From an uncultured Ruminococcus sp. (lineage in GTDB: Bacteria > Bacillota > Clostridia > Oscillospirales > Ruminococcaceae), in assembly GCF_947301925.1 (NCBI RefSeq), contig NZ_CAMYUE010000002.1, forward strand, positions 468,104-532,103: a stretch of 64,000 nt of DNA, in the 5' to 3' direction. Of this stretch, positions 52,717 through 60,082 are shown piece after piece. Position numbers and translations under genes: made by a program. A model generated the notes under the pieces. That model did no database searches. It had not been told where the DNA came from and was given only the letters and a program-made list of their open reading frames with translations. The first letter of the stretch is position 1. Every line of letters starts with the position of its first letter.

Positions 52717-54699
52717 TTATTCAAACTTCATATCTCCCACCTCAGATTTTATTCCAAGCTCACGTTTCTTACGCTGTATAGCCTGCATGAGTTTTCTATC
52801 GGTGCGAGATATGTTCTTACGGCTGCGGCTGTTATCATCTTCTATTATTCGTCCAAGGTTGGTGAGCAGACTCACTATGCTATTTGCTAATACAGTGCTA
52901 TTGTTATTGTCAGAATGATTCATAAGCTCCTGAGCATAATGATTACCACTTTCGGCAGACATAGTTAGCCACCTTATTGCCTCAGCCTTATTCTTTTCAA
53001 CATCTCCATTCCCAAATAAATACACCTTCCCAAGCAGATATGAGCACAAGCCATTGTTGTCTGCGTTCTCTTTCAGGAGCTGTATTGCATTTTCAGTATC
53101 ATGAAATTCGTTATCATCAAGGAGTATCTTTGCGTAAGCGTAAGCGGCATAAGGTCTGACATCCTTATTTTTACAAGCCTTTCCCAGTAGCCGAATCGCT
53201 GCAGATAGATTCTTTCGCTCATCAGTCATATACAGTTTGGCGAGAGTATACATAGCATACTCGTTGTCAACCGAGGCTTGTCTCAGATATTTCTCGGCTT
53301 TATTAAAATTCCTGTATACGATATCACCTTTGAGATAAATCTTTCCGAGCATATATGCTGACATGGTATCACCATTCTCAGCAAGCTCTGTTAGTGTCTT
53401 TATACCTTTGGATATATCTTGTTCTTCATAAGTGCTATCAATATATTTATGTGCCTGTTTTCGTTTTAGGGTTATTTCTTTAGTTGCAGTATCTGGAAAA
53501 ATAACTGATTCTTTGGACTGTGCAGTTTTCTCAATATGCACATCATCCTGTATCTCAATGAACTCAGGCTCCGCTAATACCGCCTGAGCATTATCCATTC
53601 TCATGACAGTTCTGATGATCATATTCCTGACAGACCTGAACTCTTTGTTATCAATAAGAGCTGGAAATCTTTTATCCTTTTGTGTGAACATTCTATACTT
53701 AGCCTTTTCAAATTCGCACCACTTATCATACAGCTTTTGAATATCTTCATTCTGTGATAGCAGAAAAAAGATATCATCTACTGTCTGCTTGATCTCTTTA
53801 GGGAGATATCCATACACCTTCTTTCCGCCGATGCTTTGCAGTTGAGCATTTAATTCCCTGACCTTTGTAACAAGCCTTTCATCAACAAATCCGCTTCCGA
53901 TCTGAGATAATATTTCACTCATCTGATCTTCGGACAGTGCTTTCAGTTCATCACGGGTAAGAGTTTGCTCCTGATAAATGCTTTTCATATCTTCATGAAA
54001 AATATCGTTTGCAAAAGCTGAACGTATTGCAGCCATACCTTCTTTTGTAAGGTATCCTTGTCTCGGATCCGCAGAATACACTATGAGATGTATATGTGGA
54101 TGATGAGTAGTATCATGGAAAGCCGCATACCACTTCATATTTGCAAGCGGAATATTCTGTGCCTTTGATATATCGTCAATGTGACGCTTCACAAGCTCAC
54201 GCCACATATCAGAATTTGTATAGCCAAGCCGCACTGCGTCCTCACGACGTAGTGAGACTACATGAGTCCATACATATCCGGGATGCTCTGCGACTTCATT
54301 TGCAACCGCATTCAGGTCAATAGGCTCATCACTTCCATTGAATAATCCATGTTCGCCATGTCTTTCTGCTCCTGGTCTCATCGCCATATATCCCACGAAG
54401 TTCCTTCTGTTACCGATAACATCAGCATGACGTTCTATGATAGTTGAAATGAGTTCAGAAGCGTTTTCTGATGAAGGATTCTTAGTGTAATCTGTATATT
54501 CAAGGTACTGCTTCACCATTGGGAACTCTTTAATCAGTTCCGCTATGAGCTGCTTTTGATTTGCAGTTGTTTTACCTGTATTCTGCGGACGCTTTTCCAC
54601 TGACTCACGGGTAGCAATGTACTTTGTAAAATTCCTGCGCTTTGTTTTACCACGCTTGCCGCTTTTTAGATAGCGGCTTGAAACAATTAATTGAGCTAT
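52717..54699 (-). CDS. MobP3-like relaxase with Sel1-repeat C-terminus; starts at ATA
   Basis: Read from ATA at 54697-54699 the protein has 660 residues. AQLIVSSRYLK at 2-12 and FTKYIATRESVEK at 24-36 match the conserved N-terminus of MobP3-type relaxases. The metal-binding His cluster FHDTTHHPHIHLI lies at 194-206. The C-terminal 250 residues carry Sel1-like repeats (AYMLGKIYLKGD, YAMYTLAKLYM, CSYLLGKVYLFGNGD). A relaxase nicks oriT and leads the strand into the recipient. GGAGG stands exactly 7 bases before the ATA. The first canonical start in frame, a GTG at 54600, has no ribosome site and would remove the conserved N-terminus. So the start codon has probably changed from ATG to ATA, which should lower translation. 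Confidence 0.82.
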   Translation of the reverse strand: MAQLIVSSRYLKSGKRGKTKRRNFTKYIATRESVEKRPQNTGKTTANQKQLIAELIKEFPMVKQYLEYTDYTKNPSSENASELISTIIERHADVIGNRRNFVGYMAMRPGAERHGEHGLFNGSDEPIDLNAVANEVAEHPGYVWTHVVSLRREDAVRLGYTNSDMWRELVKRHIDDISKAQNIPLANMKWYAAFHDTTHHPHIHLIVYSADPRQGYLTKEGMAAIRSAFANDIFHEDMKSIYQEQTLTRDELKALSEDQMSEILSQIGSGFVDERLVTKVRELNAQLQSIGGKKVYGYLPKEIKQTVDDIFFLLSQNEDIQKLYDKWCEFEKAKYRMFTQKDKRFPALIDNKEFRSVRNMIIRTVMRMDNAQAVLAEPEFIEIQDDVHIEKTAQSKESVIFPDTATKEITLKRKQAHKYIDSTYEEQDISKGIKTLTELAENGDTMSAYMLGKIYLKGDIVYRNFNKAEKYLRQASVDNEYAMYTLAKLYMTDERKNLSAAIRLLGKACKNKDVRPYAAYAYAKILLDDNEFHDTENAIQLLKENADNNGLCSYLLGKVYLFGNGDVEKNKAEAIRWLTMSAESGNHYAQELMNHSDNNNSTVLANSIVSLLTNLGRIIEDDNSRSRKNISRTDRKLMQAIQRKKRELGIKSEVGDMKFE

Positions 54700-54713
54700 A
54701 CTCTCACCTCCAT
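54697..54713 (-). promoter_or_regulatory. Ribosome site and ATA start of the relaxase
   Basis: Minus strand GGAGG at 54707-54711, 7-base spacer, ATA. An overlapping ATG at 54711-54713 opens a five-codon mini-ORF whose TAG stop overlaps the ATA, so reinitiation is possible. Confidence 0.6.
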
Positions 54714-54724
54714 GATATATGTAT

Positions 54725-54745
54725 AGCGCTGTATCATACAGCGCT
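54725..54745 (-). repeat. Hairpin between the RHH and relaxase genes
   Basis: AGCGCTG / CAGCGCT, extendable to AGCGCTGTAT / ATACAGCGCT around a single base. The T-rich side lies upstream for the minus strand, so it is unlikely to terminate; it may stabilise or separate mRNA segments. Confidence 0.45.
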
Positions 54746-54750
54746 TTTAT

Positions 54751-55224
54751 TTATTCCTCACTCCGCTGATATCTCACAGCACTTTCAAAGTTTATTATAC
54801 CGTTTATGCGTCTGACCTCGTCCGTGACCATATCACGAAGTTTGAAAAGAGTTGTGTCATCAATATCATTGATAGCAGCAAGCATATGTGTCTGCACCCC
54901 TACCTCTACAGCCAACTTGAATATGGCACGAGATAATCTCTGCTCTGTTCCTTTTATAATTCCGTCAACTATCGTACCTACCTGCGGTGCAAGATATTCA
55001 ATGAGTTCAGGCTTGTTCTGCATAAGGTGAGCACAATAAAAACGTATAGCCTTTTCCATAAATTCAGTTTTTGTAGGACAACAGTCAGCCTTGTACAGAC
55101 TATTAACTGTTTTCATTGTCTCCGGATAGATGTACAGCGGAAACTTGATTTTAGAGGCGGTGACTCCATCAAAATTTTCCGAATCACTGCCGTTTTTCTT
55201 TCCTTTTGTATTATTTGACTCCAA
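54751..55224 (-). CDS. Ribbon-helix-helix-like mobilisation accessory protein
   Basis: A 157-aa protein. It has a charged, disordered N-terminus (1-22), then KFPLYIYPETMKTVNSLY and KTEFMEKAIRFYC, which form the strand-helix-helix pattern of RHH DNA-binding domains. The C-terminal helices (90-150) probably mediate contact with relaxase. Its place between the candidate oriT and the relaxase is that of MobC/relaxosome proteins. The start is TTG with a weak GGTGA upstream. It should bind oriT and assist nicking. Confidence 0.65.
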   Translation of the reverse strand: MESNNTKGKKNGSDSENFDGVTASKIKFPLYIYPETMKTVNSLYKADCCPTKTEFMEKAIRFYCAHLMQNKPELIEYLAPQVGTIVDGIIKGTEQRLSRAIFKLAVEVGVQTHMLAAINDIDDTTLFKLRDMVTDEVRRINGIINFESAVRYQRSEE

Positions 55225-55499
55225 GATTTTTCACCAACTTTCATTTTGACTCCAATCGTTAAATTCTGAAAAGCTCGAAAATGCGGTCGGCTTTGCCGGT
55301 CCGCTGTGGAATGGCTGGCGCTTTGACGCCAGCCTTTTACCTGCAACCCAGAAACCACCCTCGGAAGCTCTCCAAAACCGCTGTTTCAGACCGCCGCCAA
55401 AACCACCCGAAAACGGCTCGGCACTCCCAAGGTGGTATCCTTTCCCGACCGTGCCGCACAAAATCGCACACAGCGCATTCTCGTGCGACACGGGGCGAG
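55225..55499. other. Candidate oriT region
   Basis: A gene-free, GC-rich stretch between the RHH gene and a DUF6103-like gene. It holds a perfect inverted repeat GGCTGGCG-CTTTGA-CGCCAGCC near 55312-55333 and an imperfect one (GCGGTCGGC / GCCGGTCCGC) near 55287-55308. GGTATCCTTTCCCG near 55434-55447 resembles the TATCCTG-CCCG nick consensus of IncP/MobP relaxases. Position, repeats and nick-like site together suggest the origin of transfer. An 86-codon frame on the minus strand crosses the region but is not convincing. Confidence 0.5.
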
Positions 55500-55727
55500 T
55501 TACTCTTCGGGCTTTGGTCCGGTTATTATAGACTTGCGAGGTCTGCGTATCTGCTGCTTTGCTGTCAGTTCGATGTACTCTCTGACGTTCTGCGGCACAA
55601 CCTTGGTATATATCTGCTCGACCTGCTTATCGAGCTCCGCCGCAAGTGTCGTGTTCTTCTGCTCGAGATACATCTCTATCGCAGACAGCTTTTCTTCGGG
55701 TATCTGTACTGTTATTGATCTTTTCAT
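55500..55727 (-). CDS. Small RHH-like protein (DUF6103-like)
   Basis: A 75-aa protein beginning MKRSITVQIPEEKLSAIEMY: a beta-strand with alternating polar residues, then helices, and a basic Arg-Pro-Arg-Lys tail. This is the format of short ribbon-helix-helix regulators common in Firmicutes conjugative elements and annotated as DUF6103. The start overlaps the previous gene's stop (ATGA), with GGGAGG upstream. It adjoins the candidate oriT and may bind it. Confidence 0.65.
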   Translation of the reverse strand: MKRSITVQIPEEKLSAIEMYLEQKNTTLAAELDKQVEQIYTKVVPQNVREYIELTAKQQIRRPRKSIITGPKPEE

Positions 55728-56920
55728 GTCATACCTCCCATGCTCATTTCCTCAGACTCATCTTCTGTCTCGGACTCGTCCTCGGTTAACTTCTCTGCTT
55801 CTTCCATTGTCTCAGGCTCAGCACTCAGCGTAGTATAGAGCTTCTGACCTTTGCCTGAGAGTACACCGTACTCAGTAAGCTCTCCATGCTTACGACTGAG
55901 CACCTGCTTTCCGAAGTCGTCCATGTCACAGTTCTCCAGAATGAACCAGTCGAAGTTCGTCGGGAAGACTCGGCAGGCATACACCTTTCCGTACTGACTC
56001 TCGTCCTGAACCATCGGATCGAAGTCGTATTCGTTCAGGCAGTCGATAGCTTTTCTTGCTCCAGAGAAGGTCTGGACATTCTCTGCCTCCATGACTGCTT
56101 TCAGCTTCACCATCTGTGCCTTGCTCATACAAGTCATCTGCTCGGAGAGTGCTATCATGTCCTCGACCCAGTATGCTTCGTAGTAGGCTGCATCGGTGAT
56201 GTTCGGAAGTACCGACTCCACCTCTGTGATGTACATCTGCTCCGGAGTTGAGTTGTGTTCGACTGAGTATTCTCTTAGCCTACGTATATCCTCGGGCAAG
56301 TTGAACCACTGTGCCTGGTCAGTAGTAGTTGCTGACGGAGATACCAGAACTCTGAAAAATCTCTTGTCAGGCACCTCTATCGTGAGGGATATATCAGGTT
56401 TCTCATAGCTGTCAGGCATACAATAATAGCCGTCAACGAATATACCGTTATCTCTTTCTGCAAGTAATTTACCGACTTTTTCATAGTCCAATAGTCCTAT
56501 GACGGCATCGGAGCATTCCTCGATCTCAGGCAGGATTTCATTTTCAACAGCTATCTCACCAAGCTCGGCATAGTTCTTCGCCGGATACACAGGGACACAG
56601 TCGATGCCATAGGTCATCGCTATCATATCGTCAATGCTGCTGTCGGGATTTCTCATAAGCACACTCTTGAAGCCTGCTTTCTGATGATCCTCGAGCCGCT
56701 GAAAACGGTCTGCGAATACATTCAGCTTATAAATATCCGCCTTGTGCCACTTATCAAGTACGTTGGCAGGCAGGTCGACCATATCGTAATTTGAGAACTT
56801 GTACTCGATCTCTCTGCCGCTCTGTACGTTCATCCTGTCGAGGATATCCTGCACATGAATCGCAGATACAGGCAGTCCCCAACGGACTTCCATGTCTCCA
56901 TATCTAAGTGTTACTGTCAT
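55724..56920 (-). CDS. Conserved conjugative-element protein, ArdA-like in parts
   Basis: A 398-aa acidic cytosolic protein. The N-terminal half has a beta-rich segment (VRWGLPVSAIHVQDIL) followed by SIDDMIAMTYGIDCVPVYPA, and it ends in a Glu/Asp/Ser-rich tail (about 370-398). Overall acidity and some segments recall DNA-mimic antirestriction proteins of the ArdA type, which protect incoming conjugative DNA from restriction. Next to oriT such a function would be sensible, but the sequence match is weak. The gene overlaps both neighbours by four bases. Otherwise it is a conserved protein of unknown function. Confidence 0.5.
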   Translation of the reverse strand: MTVTLRYGDMEVRWGLPVSAIHVQDILDRMNVQSGREIEYKFSNYDMVDLPANVLDKWHKADIYKLNVFADRFQRLEDHQKAGFKSVLMRNPDSSIDDMIAMTYGIDCVPVYPAKNYAELGEIAVENEILPEIEECSDAVIGLLDYEKVGKLLAERDNGIFVDGYYCMPDSYEKPDISLTIEVPDKRFFRVLVSPSATTTDQAQWFNLPEDIRRLREYSVEHNSTPEQMYITEVESVLPNITDAAYYEAYWVEDMIALSEQMTCMSKAQMVKLKAVMEAENVQTFSGARKAIDCLNEYDFDPMVQDESQYGKVYACRVFPTNFDWFILENCDMDDFGKQVLSRKHGELTEYGVLSGKGQKLYTTLSAEPETMEEAEKLTEDESETEDESEEMSMGGMT

Positions 56921-57372
56921 GTGTTCATCTCCATTCCTATTTTTTCTTCTTCAGTTATATCCTCAGATAGAGCCTGTTCCAGCAACTCGCGCTCATAGCA
57001 GAAGCAGTAACAGTCGTAGTCTCCGGGTTGCGGCTTACACCGCAGGTAGTAGGTATGCTCATCCGTCTGAACCTTGTATCCGTTGCCACGACTGCCGAGA
57101 TCCAAGGACGGATTCTCTCGGATAAATTTACCCATTTCTGTCCTGTCCTTGAGCAGTCCCTGTCGGAGCTCCTTCGTTATCTCATTGAACTCTGTTATGA
57201 ATTCATCATCGTTCAGCTCGCTTGTAGTTCCGAACCATGATCCATAGAACTGTCTTCCCGTTCCAAAGTCGAACCGCATATGACCGATCTTAGATGCCTT
57301 TATTTCTTCTTCGTCGCAGGCGTAGAAGAGCTTTTCTTCACTCTTGTCTGCCGCTGTAATTGATATTTTCAT
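56917..57372 (-). CDS. Hypothetical conjugative-element protein, 151 aa
   Basis: The ATG at 57372 follows CAGGAGG and is preferred over the frame start 20 codons earlier. The acidic protein begins MKISITAADKSEEKLFYACD; its middle has RFDFGTGRQFYGSWFG, and the end is a helix with several Glu. No catalytic motif or membrane segment was found. Four-base overlap with the next gene and short spacing to the NlpC-like gene place it in the transfer operon. Function unknown. Confidence 0.6.
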   Translation of the reverse strand: MKISITAADKSEEKLFYACDEEEIKASKIGHMRFDFGTGRQFYGSWFGTTSELNDDEFITEFNEITKELRQGLLKDRTEMGKFIRENPSLDLGSRGNGYKVQTDEHTYYLRCKPQPGDYDCYCFCYERELLEQALSEDITEEEKIGMEMNT

Positions 57373-57376
57373 ATTC

Positions 57377-58363
57377 TCAACCTCCTGTAGTTGTTTCAGT
57401 AGTCGCTTCTGTCGTTGGCTCCTGAAGCTCATTAATCCTGTCCTGTACCTCCTGCGGATATGTCACCGCATCGAACGTACACCATGAAGTCCAGCCTCCC
57501 TCTGTGAGGCTCTGGCGCTGAACGCCGCCCATAGCAGAGGAGAAAACAACCTCACCGCCGCCGACATACACGCCGAACTCGCTGCCGTTAAAAACTCCCA
57601 CACCTTTCACATCAGGCATCGTATCGAGGCTGCCTTGCTCGGTATAGTACAAGTCGATAGTGTCGGAAGTGAACACCTTATTCTCCGTATCATACCTGAC
57701 GTATCCCATGATAAGACCGACATTATCAGCACAGCGCAGTCTGTTCTCTCCGGTCCTTTCACCGAAGCAATTGTCAGCATACTGCCATTCAGACATATAT
57801 GCATTCTCTGCCCAGGCTGCAAGGTCGGCAGCATTTTTGGTGGCACTGTCTGTAAAAATATGAGGATCAATAGTTGCATTCATCACAAAAGTATAGGTCC
57901 TCATGAACTCATTGTAGTCAATGCTCAGTCCGTAATTCTGATTGATGCTGTCGATGAGTATCTCATCATTGGGTGCAGAATAAAAAAGATGAGCGTAGAA
58001 GTTTGCATTGAAACCTTCTACTTCATCGAAGTATGACATATATATGAGCTGCGCCTTTATGGTCTGATTTGGTATGCCAAGTGCTGTCAGCTCTGCTTCA
58101 ATTGCATCACCTGCGGACTGTATTTCAGACATCCGCTCCTGCTGCTCTGGAGATAACTGCTCTATGAATGCACTTTCATTGAAGGTATTTCGGTCTATCT
58201 CCGGTGGTTCTATTTCTACATTACTCAAGGTGTAAATGGCAATTATAGGGGCCGCAAGCAGGAGCAGAAAGCCGACAACTATACTGCCGATAAATATCAG
58301 CACCTTATCTCTGGTCTTTTTATCGGCAAGTATCTTCGCCAGCAATATCAACACTTTTTCCAT
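57377..58363 (-). CDS. Transfer protein with catalytically dead NlpC/P60-like domain
   Basis: A 328-aa protein. One membrane helix lies at 22-45 after a basic N-terminus, so the rest faces the cell wall. A helical segment spans 65-160, and from 183 to 305 there is an NlpC/P60-type domain recognised by ADNVGLIMGY (212-221), MPDVKGVGVF (249-258) and SEFGVYVGGGEVV (261-273). In related conjugation proteins the first motif reads Asp-Cys-Val-Gly-Leu-Ile and the second has His before Ile/Val-Gly-Val-Tyr. Here Asn214 replaces the nucleophilic Cys and Glu262 replaces the His. It probably no longer cuts peptidoglycan and may only bind wall or scaffold. The C-terminus is a Thr/Glu-rich tail. Confidence 0.72.
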   Translation of the reverse strand: MEKVLILLAKILADKKTRDKVLIFIGSIVVGFLLLLAAPIIAIYTLSNVEIEPPEIDRNTFNESAFIEQLSPEQQERMSEIQSAGDAIEAELTALGIPNQTIKAQLIYMSYFDEVEGFNANFYAHLFYSAPNDEILIDSINQNYGLSIDYNEFMRTYTFVMNATIDPHIFTDSATKNAADLAAWAENAYMSEWQYADNCFGERTGENRLRCADNVGLIMGYVRYDTENKVFTSDTIDLYYTEQGSLDTMPDVKGVGVFNGSEFGVYVGGGEVVFSSAMGGVQRQSLTEGGWTSWCTFDAVTYPQEVQDRINELQEPTTEATTETTTGG

Positions 58364-58374
58364 TTGCCGCCTCC

Positions 58375-58728
58375 TTACTGCATCTGCATTCCTGAGTCCT
58401 CGTTAAGTTCATAGTCAGAATACTCATCCTTCTTGTCATACATCTCCGATACCATATCGCTGAACTGCTCCTTAACAGCTATATTGGTCGGATCGTTGAG
58501 AGCGGTTATTCTGTCGACCAGTATCTCCAGCGGAGCCTTGAACTGCAGCAGATATTCCGCTTCATCCTCTGTGAATGAGTCTTGGATATTATCCTTTACG
58601 AATCGGGCAGCAGATATTTCATCGGCTTTCTCTATGAGTTCTTCGTGACTCAGGTTCAGCCATTCGGCATATTTGTTATTGTATTCTTCTTTGATAACAG
58701 ACTCGAGTTTATTGATCACATTCTCCAT
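58375..58728 (-). CDS. DUF3848-like protein
   Basis: A 117-aa acidic, helical protein. EEYNNKYAEWLNLSHEELIEKADEI is typical of the DUF3848 family of Firmicutes conjugative elements. Function unknown. GGGAG lies before the ATG. It sits between the HipA-like gene and the NlpC-like gene. Confidence 0.7.
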   Translation of the reverse strand: MENVINKLESVIKEEYNNKYAEWLNLSHEELIEKADEISAARFVKDNIQDSFTEDEAEYLLQFKAPLEILVDRITALNDPTNIAVKEQFSDMVSEMYDKKDEYSDYELNEDSGMQMQ

Positions 58729-58785
58729 TTAGATTTTCTCCCTTCTGCAAAAAAAAGGAGACCGCTTTCGCAGTCTCCGCATTGT

Positions 58786-60027
58786 TTATTCCATTTTCAT
58801 TCCGTAGCTCTCAGCTACATCTTCTTCAACATCTCCCTCAGTAGAAGAGATGTCATATTTGTTTGTATGACTCATCGCCATGCTTGCGACAGTTTCTATC
58901 CTGTTTCTGACCTCGGCAGCAATAGTCTTCGCACGTTCAGTATCAATATACCGAGCTGCCTTATCACCGCTGAACACTTCGATTATCTCATCCTCGATGC
59001 CGTCGAGCTTTGAAGCATCGAACCATTCAAGGGAGGATACAAGTTTTAACTGCTCGCCGTGTGTCTTCTTGAACGGCTTACAAATTATGTTATTCCGTGC
59101 TATTTGAGCTGTATTCCGGTTATACCACAGTGACGTTCCACTGTCGAATATAGGAGCTGCTCCCTGCCATTCAAGTGTATTGGCATCACGCAGAAGTCCG
59201 AAGTTATTAAAGTGCCTGTCCTCGTTTGCTATGATGTAATCAAGTACTATCATTTTGTCAAGATCCGGAACAATGTCAATACCAAGCTCCTGACAGATAT
59301 TAACGTAGTAAAGATATTCGTTTTCATGGTTGGCCTTCGGTCTGAGATGCATTACACGCCACGCACTTATCAGTTCGGTGTCCTTTGTGACAAAATCCTC
59401 GCACACGCTGTACGGCTCATCATTTATCCACGTTACTGAATACGGAATATGATCTATTCCGAGCCTATCCATTATCCTTGAGGCGATGACTTCATTGAAT
59501 GGCTGCTGCATAAGTAGGTTGGAGCCTGATTTGAGAAGACAGCGCTTTCCGTCAATTATCTTCCAACGCTTTTTCAGATTACCGTCAGAAGTATTATCTG
59601 GCGACAGAAAATCGAATCCAGCATTCTTATCACTTGTGCCGAAAAGAACATCGCCTATATCATCTGAGAAGTCGTTGTCAAAGAAATTTACATTTTCCCA
59701 GGTCATATCGCTTCCGTAAGGCTTTATCCAGTAATGATCAGATAAACTCAGACCGAGACATTTCGTAAGAAGCAGCTTAGAATTATATACACCGAGCTTT
59801 TCCAAAGCATCCTCAACGCCCATTCTACTTGCTGGAATTGACCTGCCTGCCCACCATTGATTCAATGCATAACGGTCAATACTTTCGCTGTGATGAAGCG
59901 GATGCACAACACCGATTGGTAGATGCTCTTTTGCTGATATATTATCAATTACGCTAATACCGCCAATAGCCTCATCTATTTCAACATCTGCAACAGCTAT
60001 ATTCTTATGCATAAGTGTATATTTCAA
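58786..60027 (-). CDS. HipA/CtkA-like kinase domain protein
   Basis: A 413-aa protein. It starts at TTG 60027 (MKYTLMHKNIAVADVEID), where GAGG stands 8 bases upstream; a GTG three codons earlier has no ribosome site. The kinase-like core shows IIANEDRHFNNFGLL (catalytic Asp-Arg-His in a HipA-type loop) and PIFDSGTSLW (metal-binding Asp). HipA-like kinases phosphorylate proteins such as translation factors; in conjugative elements the family (also called CtkA) is common but without assigned targets. It has its own promoter and could regulate transfer. No HipB-like antitoxin adjoins. Confidence 0.75.
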   Translation of the reverse strand: MKYTLMHKNIAVADVEIDEAIGGISVIDNISAKEHLPIGVVHPLHHSESIDRYALNQWWAGRSIPASRMGVEDALEKLGVYNSKLLLTKCLGLSLSDHYWIKPYGSDMTWENVNFFDNDFSDDIGDVLFGTSDKNAGFDFLSPDNTSDGNLKKRWKIIDGKRCLLKSGSNLLMQQPFNEVIASRIMDRLGIDHIPYSVTWINDEPYSVCEDFVTKDTELISAWRVMHLRPKANHENEYLYYVNICQELGIDIVPDLDKMIVLDYIIANEDRHFNNFGLLRDANTLEWQGAAPIFDSGTSLWYNRNTAQIARNNIICKPFKKTHGEQLKLVSSLEWFDASKLDGIEDEIIEVFSGDKAARYIDTERAKTIAAEVRNRIETVASMAMSHTNKYDISSTEGDVEEDVAESYGMKME

Positions 60028-60050
60028 CGCTCTCACCTCGCTTTTTTACC

Positions 60051-60079
60051 ATTATACCACACCTCTATATCAAAATCAA
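60051..60079 (-). promoter_or_regulatory. Promoter of the HipA-like gene and downstream genes
   Basis: Minus strand TTGATT, 17 bases, TATAAT, in the 55-base gap after the VirB4 gene. Confidence 0.75.
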
Positions 60080-60082
60080 GCT

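Noticed and set aside
55231-55491. 86-codon minus-strand frame across the candidate oriT
   Set aside because: No convincing ribosome site; composition follows the GC-rich repeats (many Gly, Trp, Phe); the region fits a transfer origin better.
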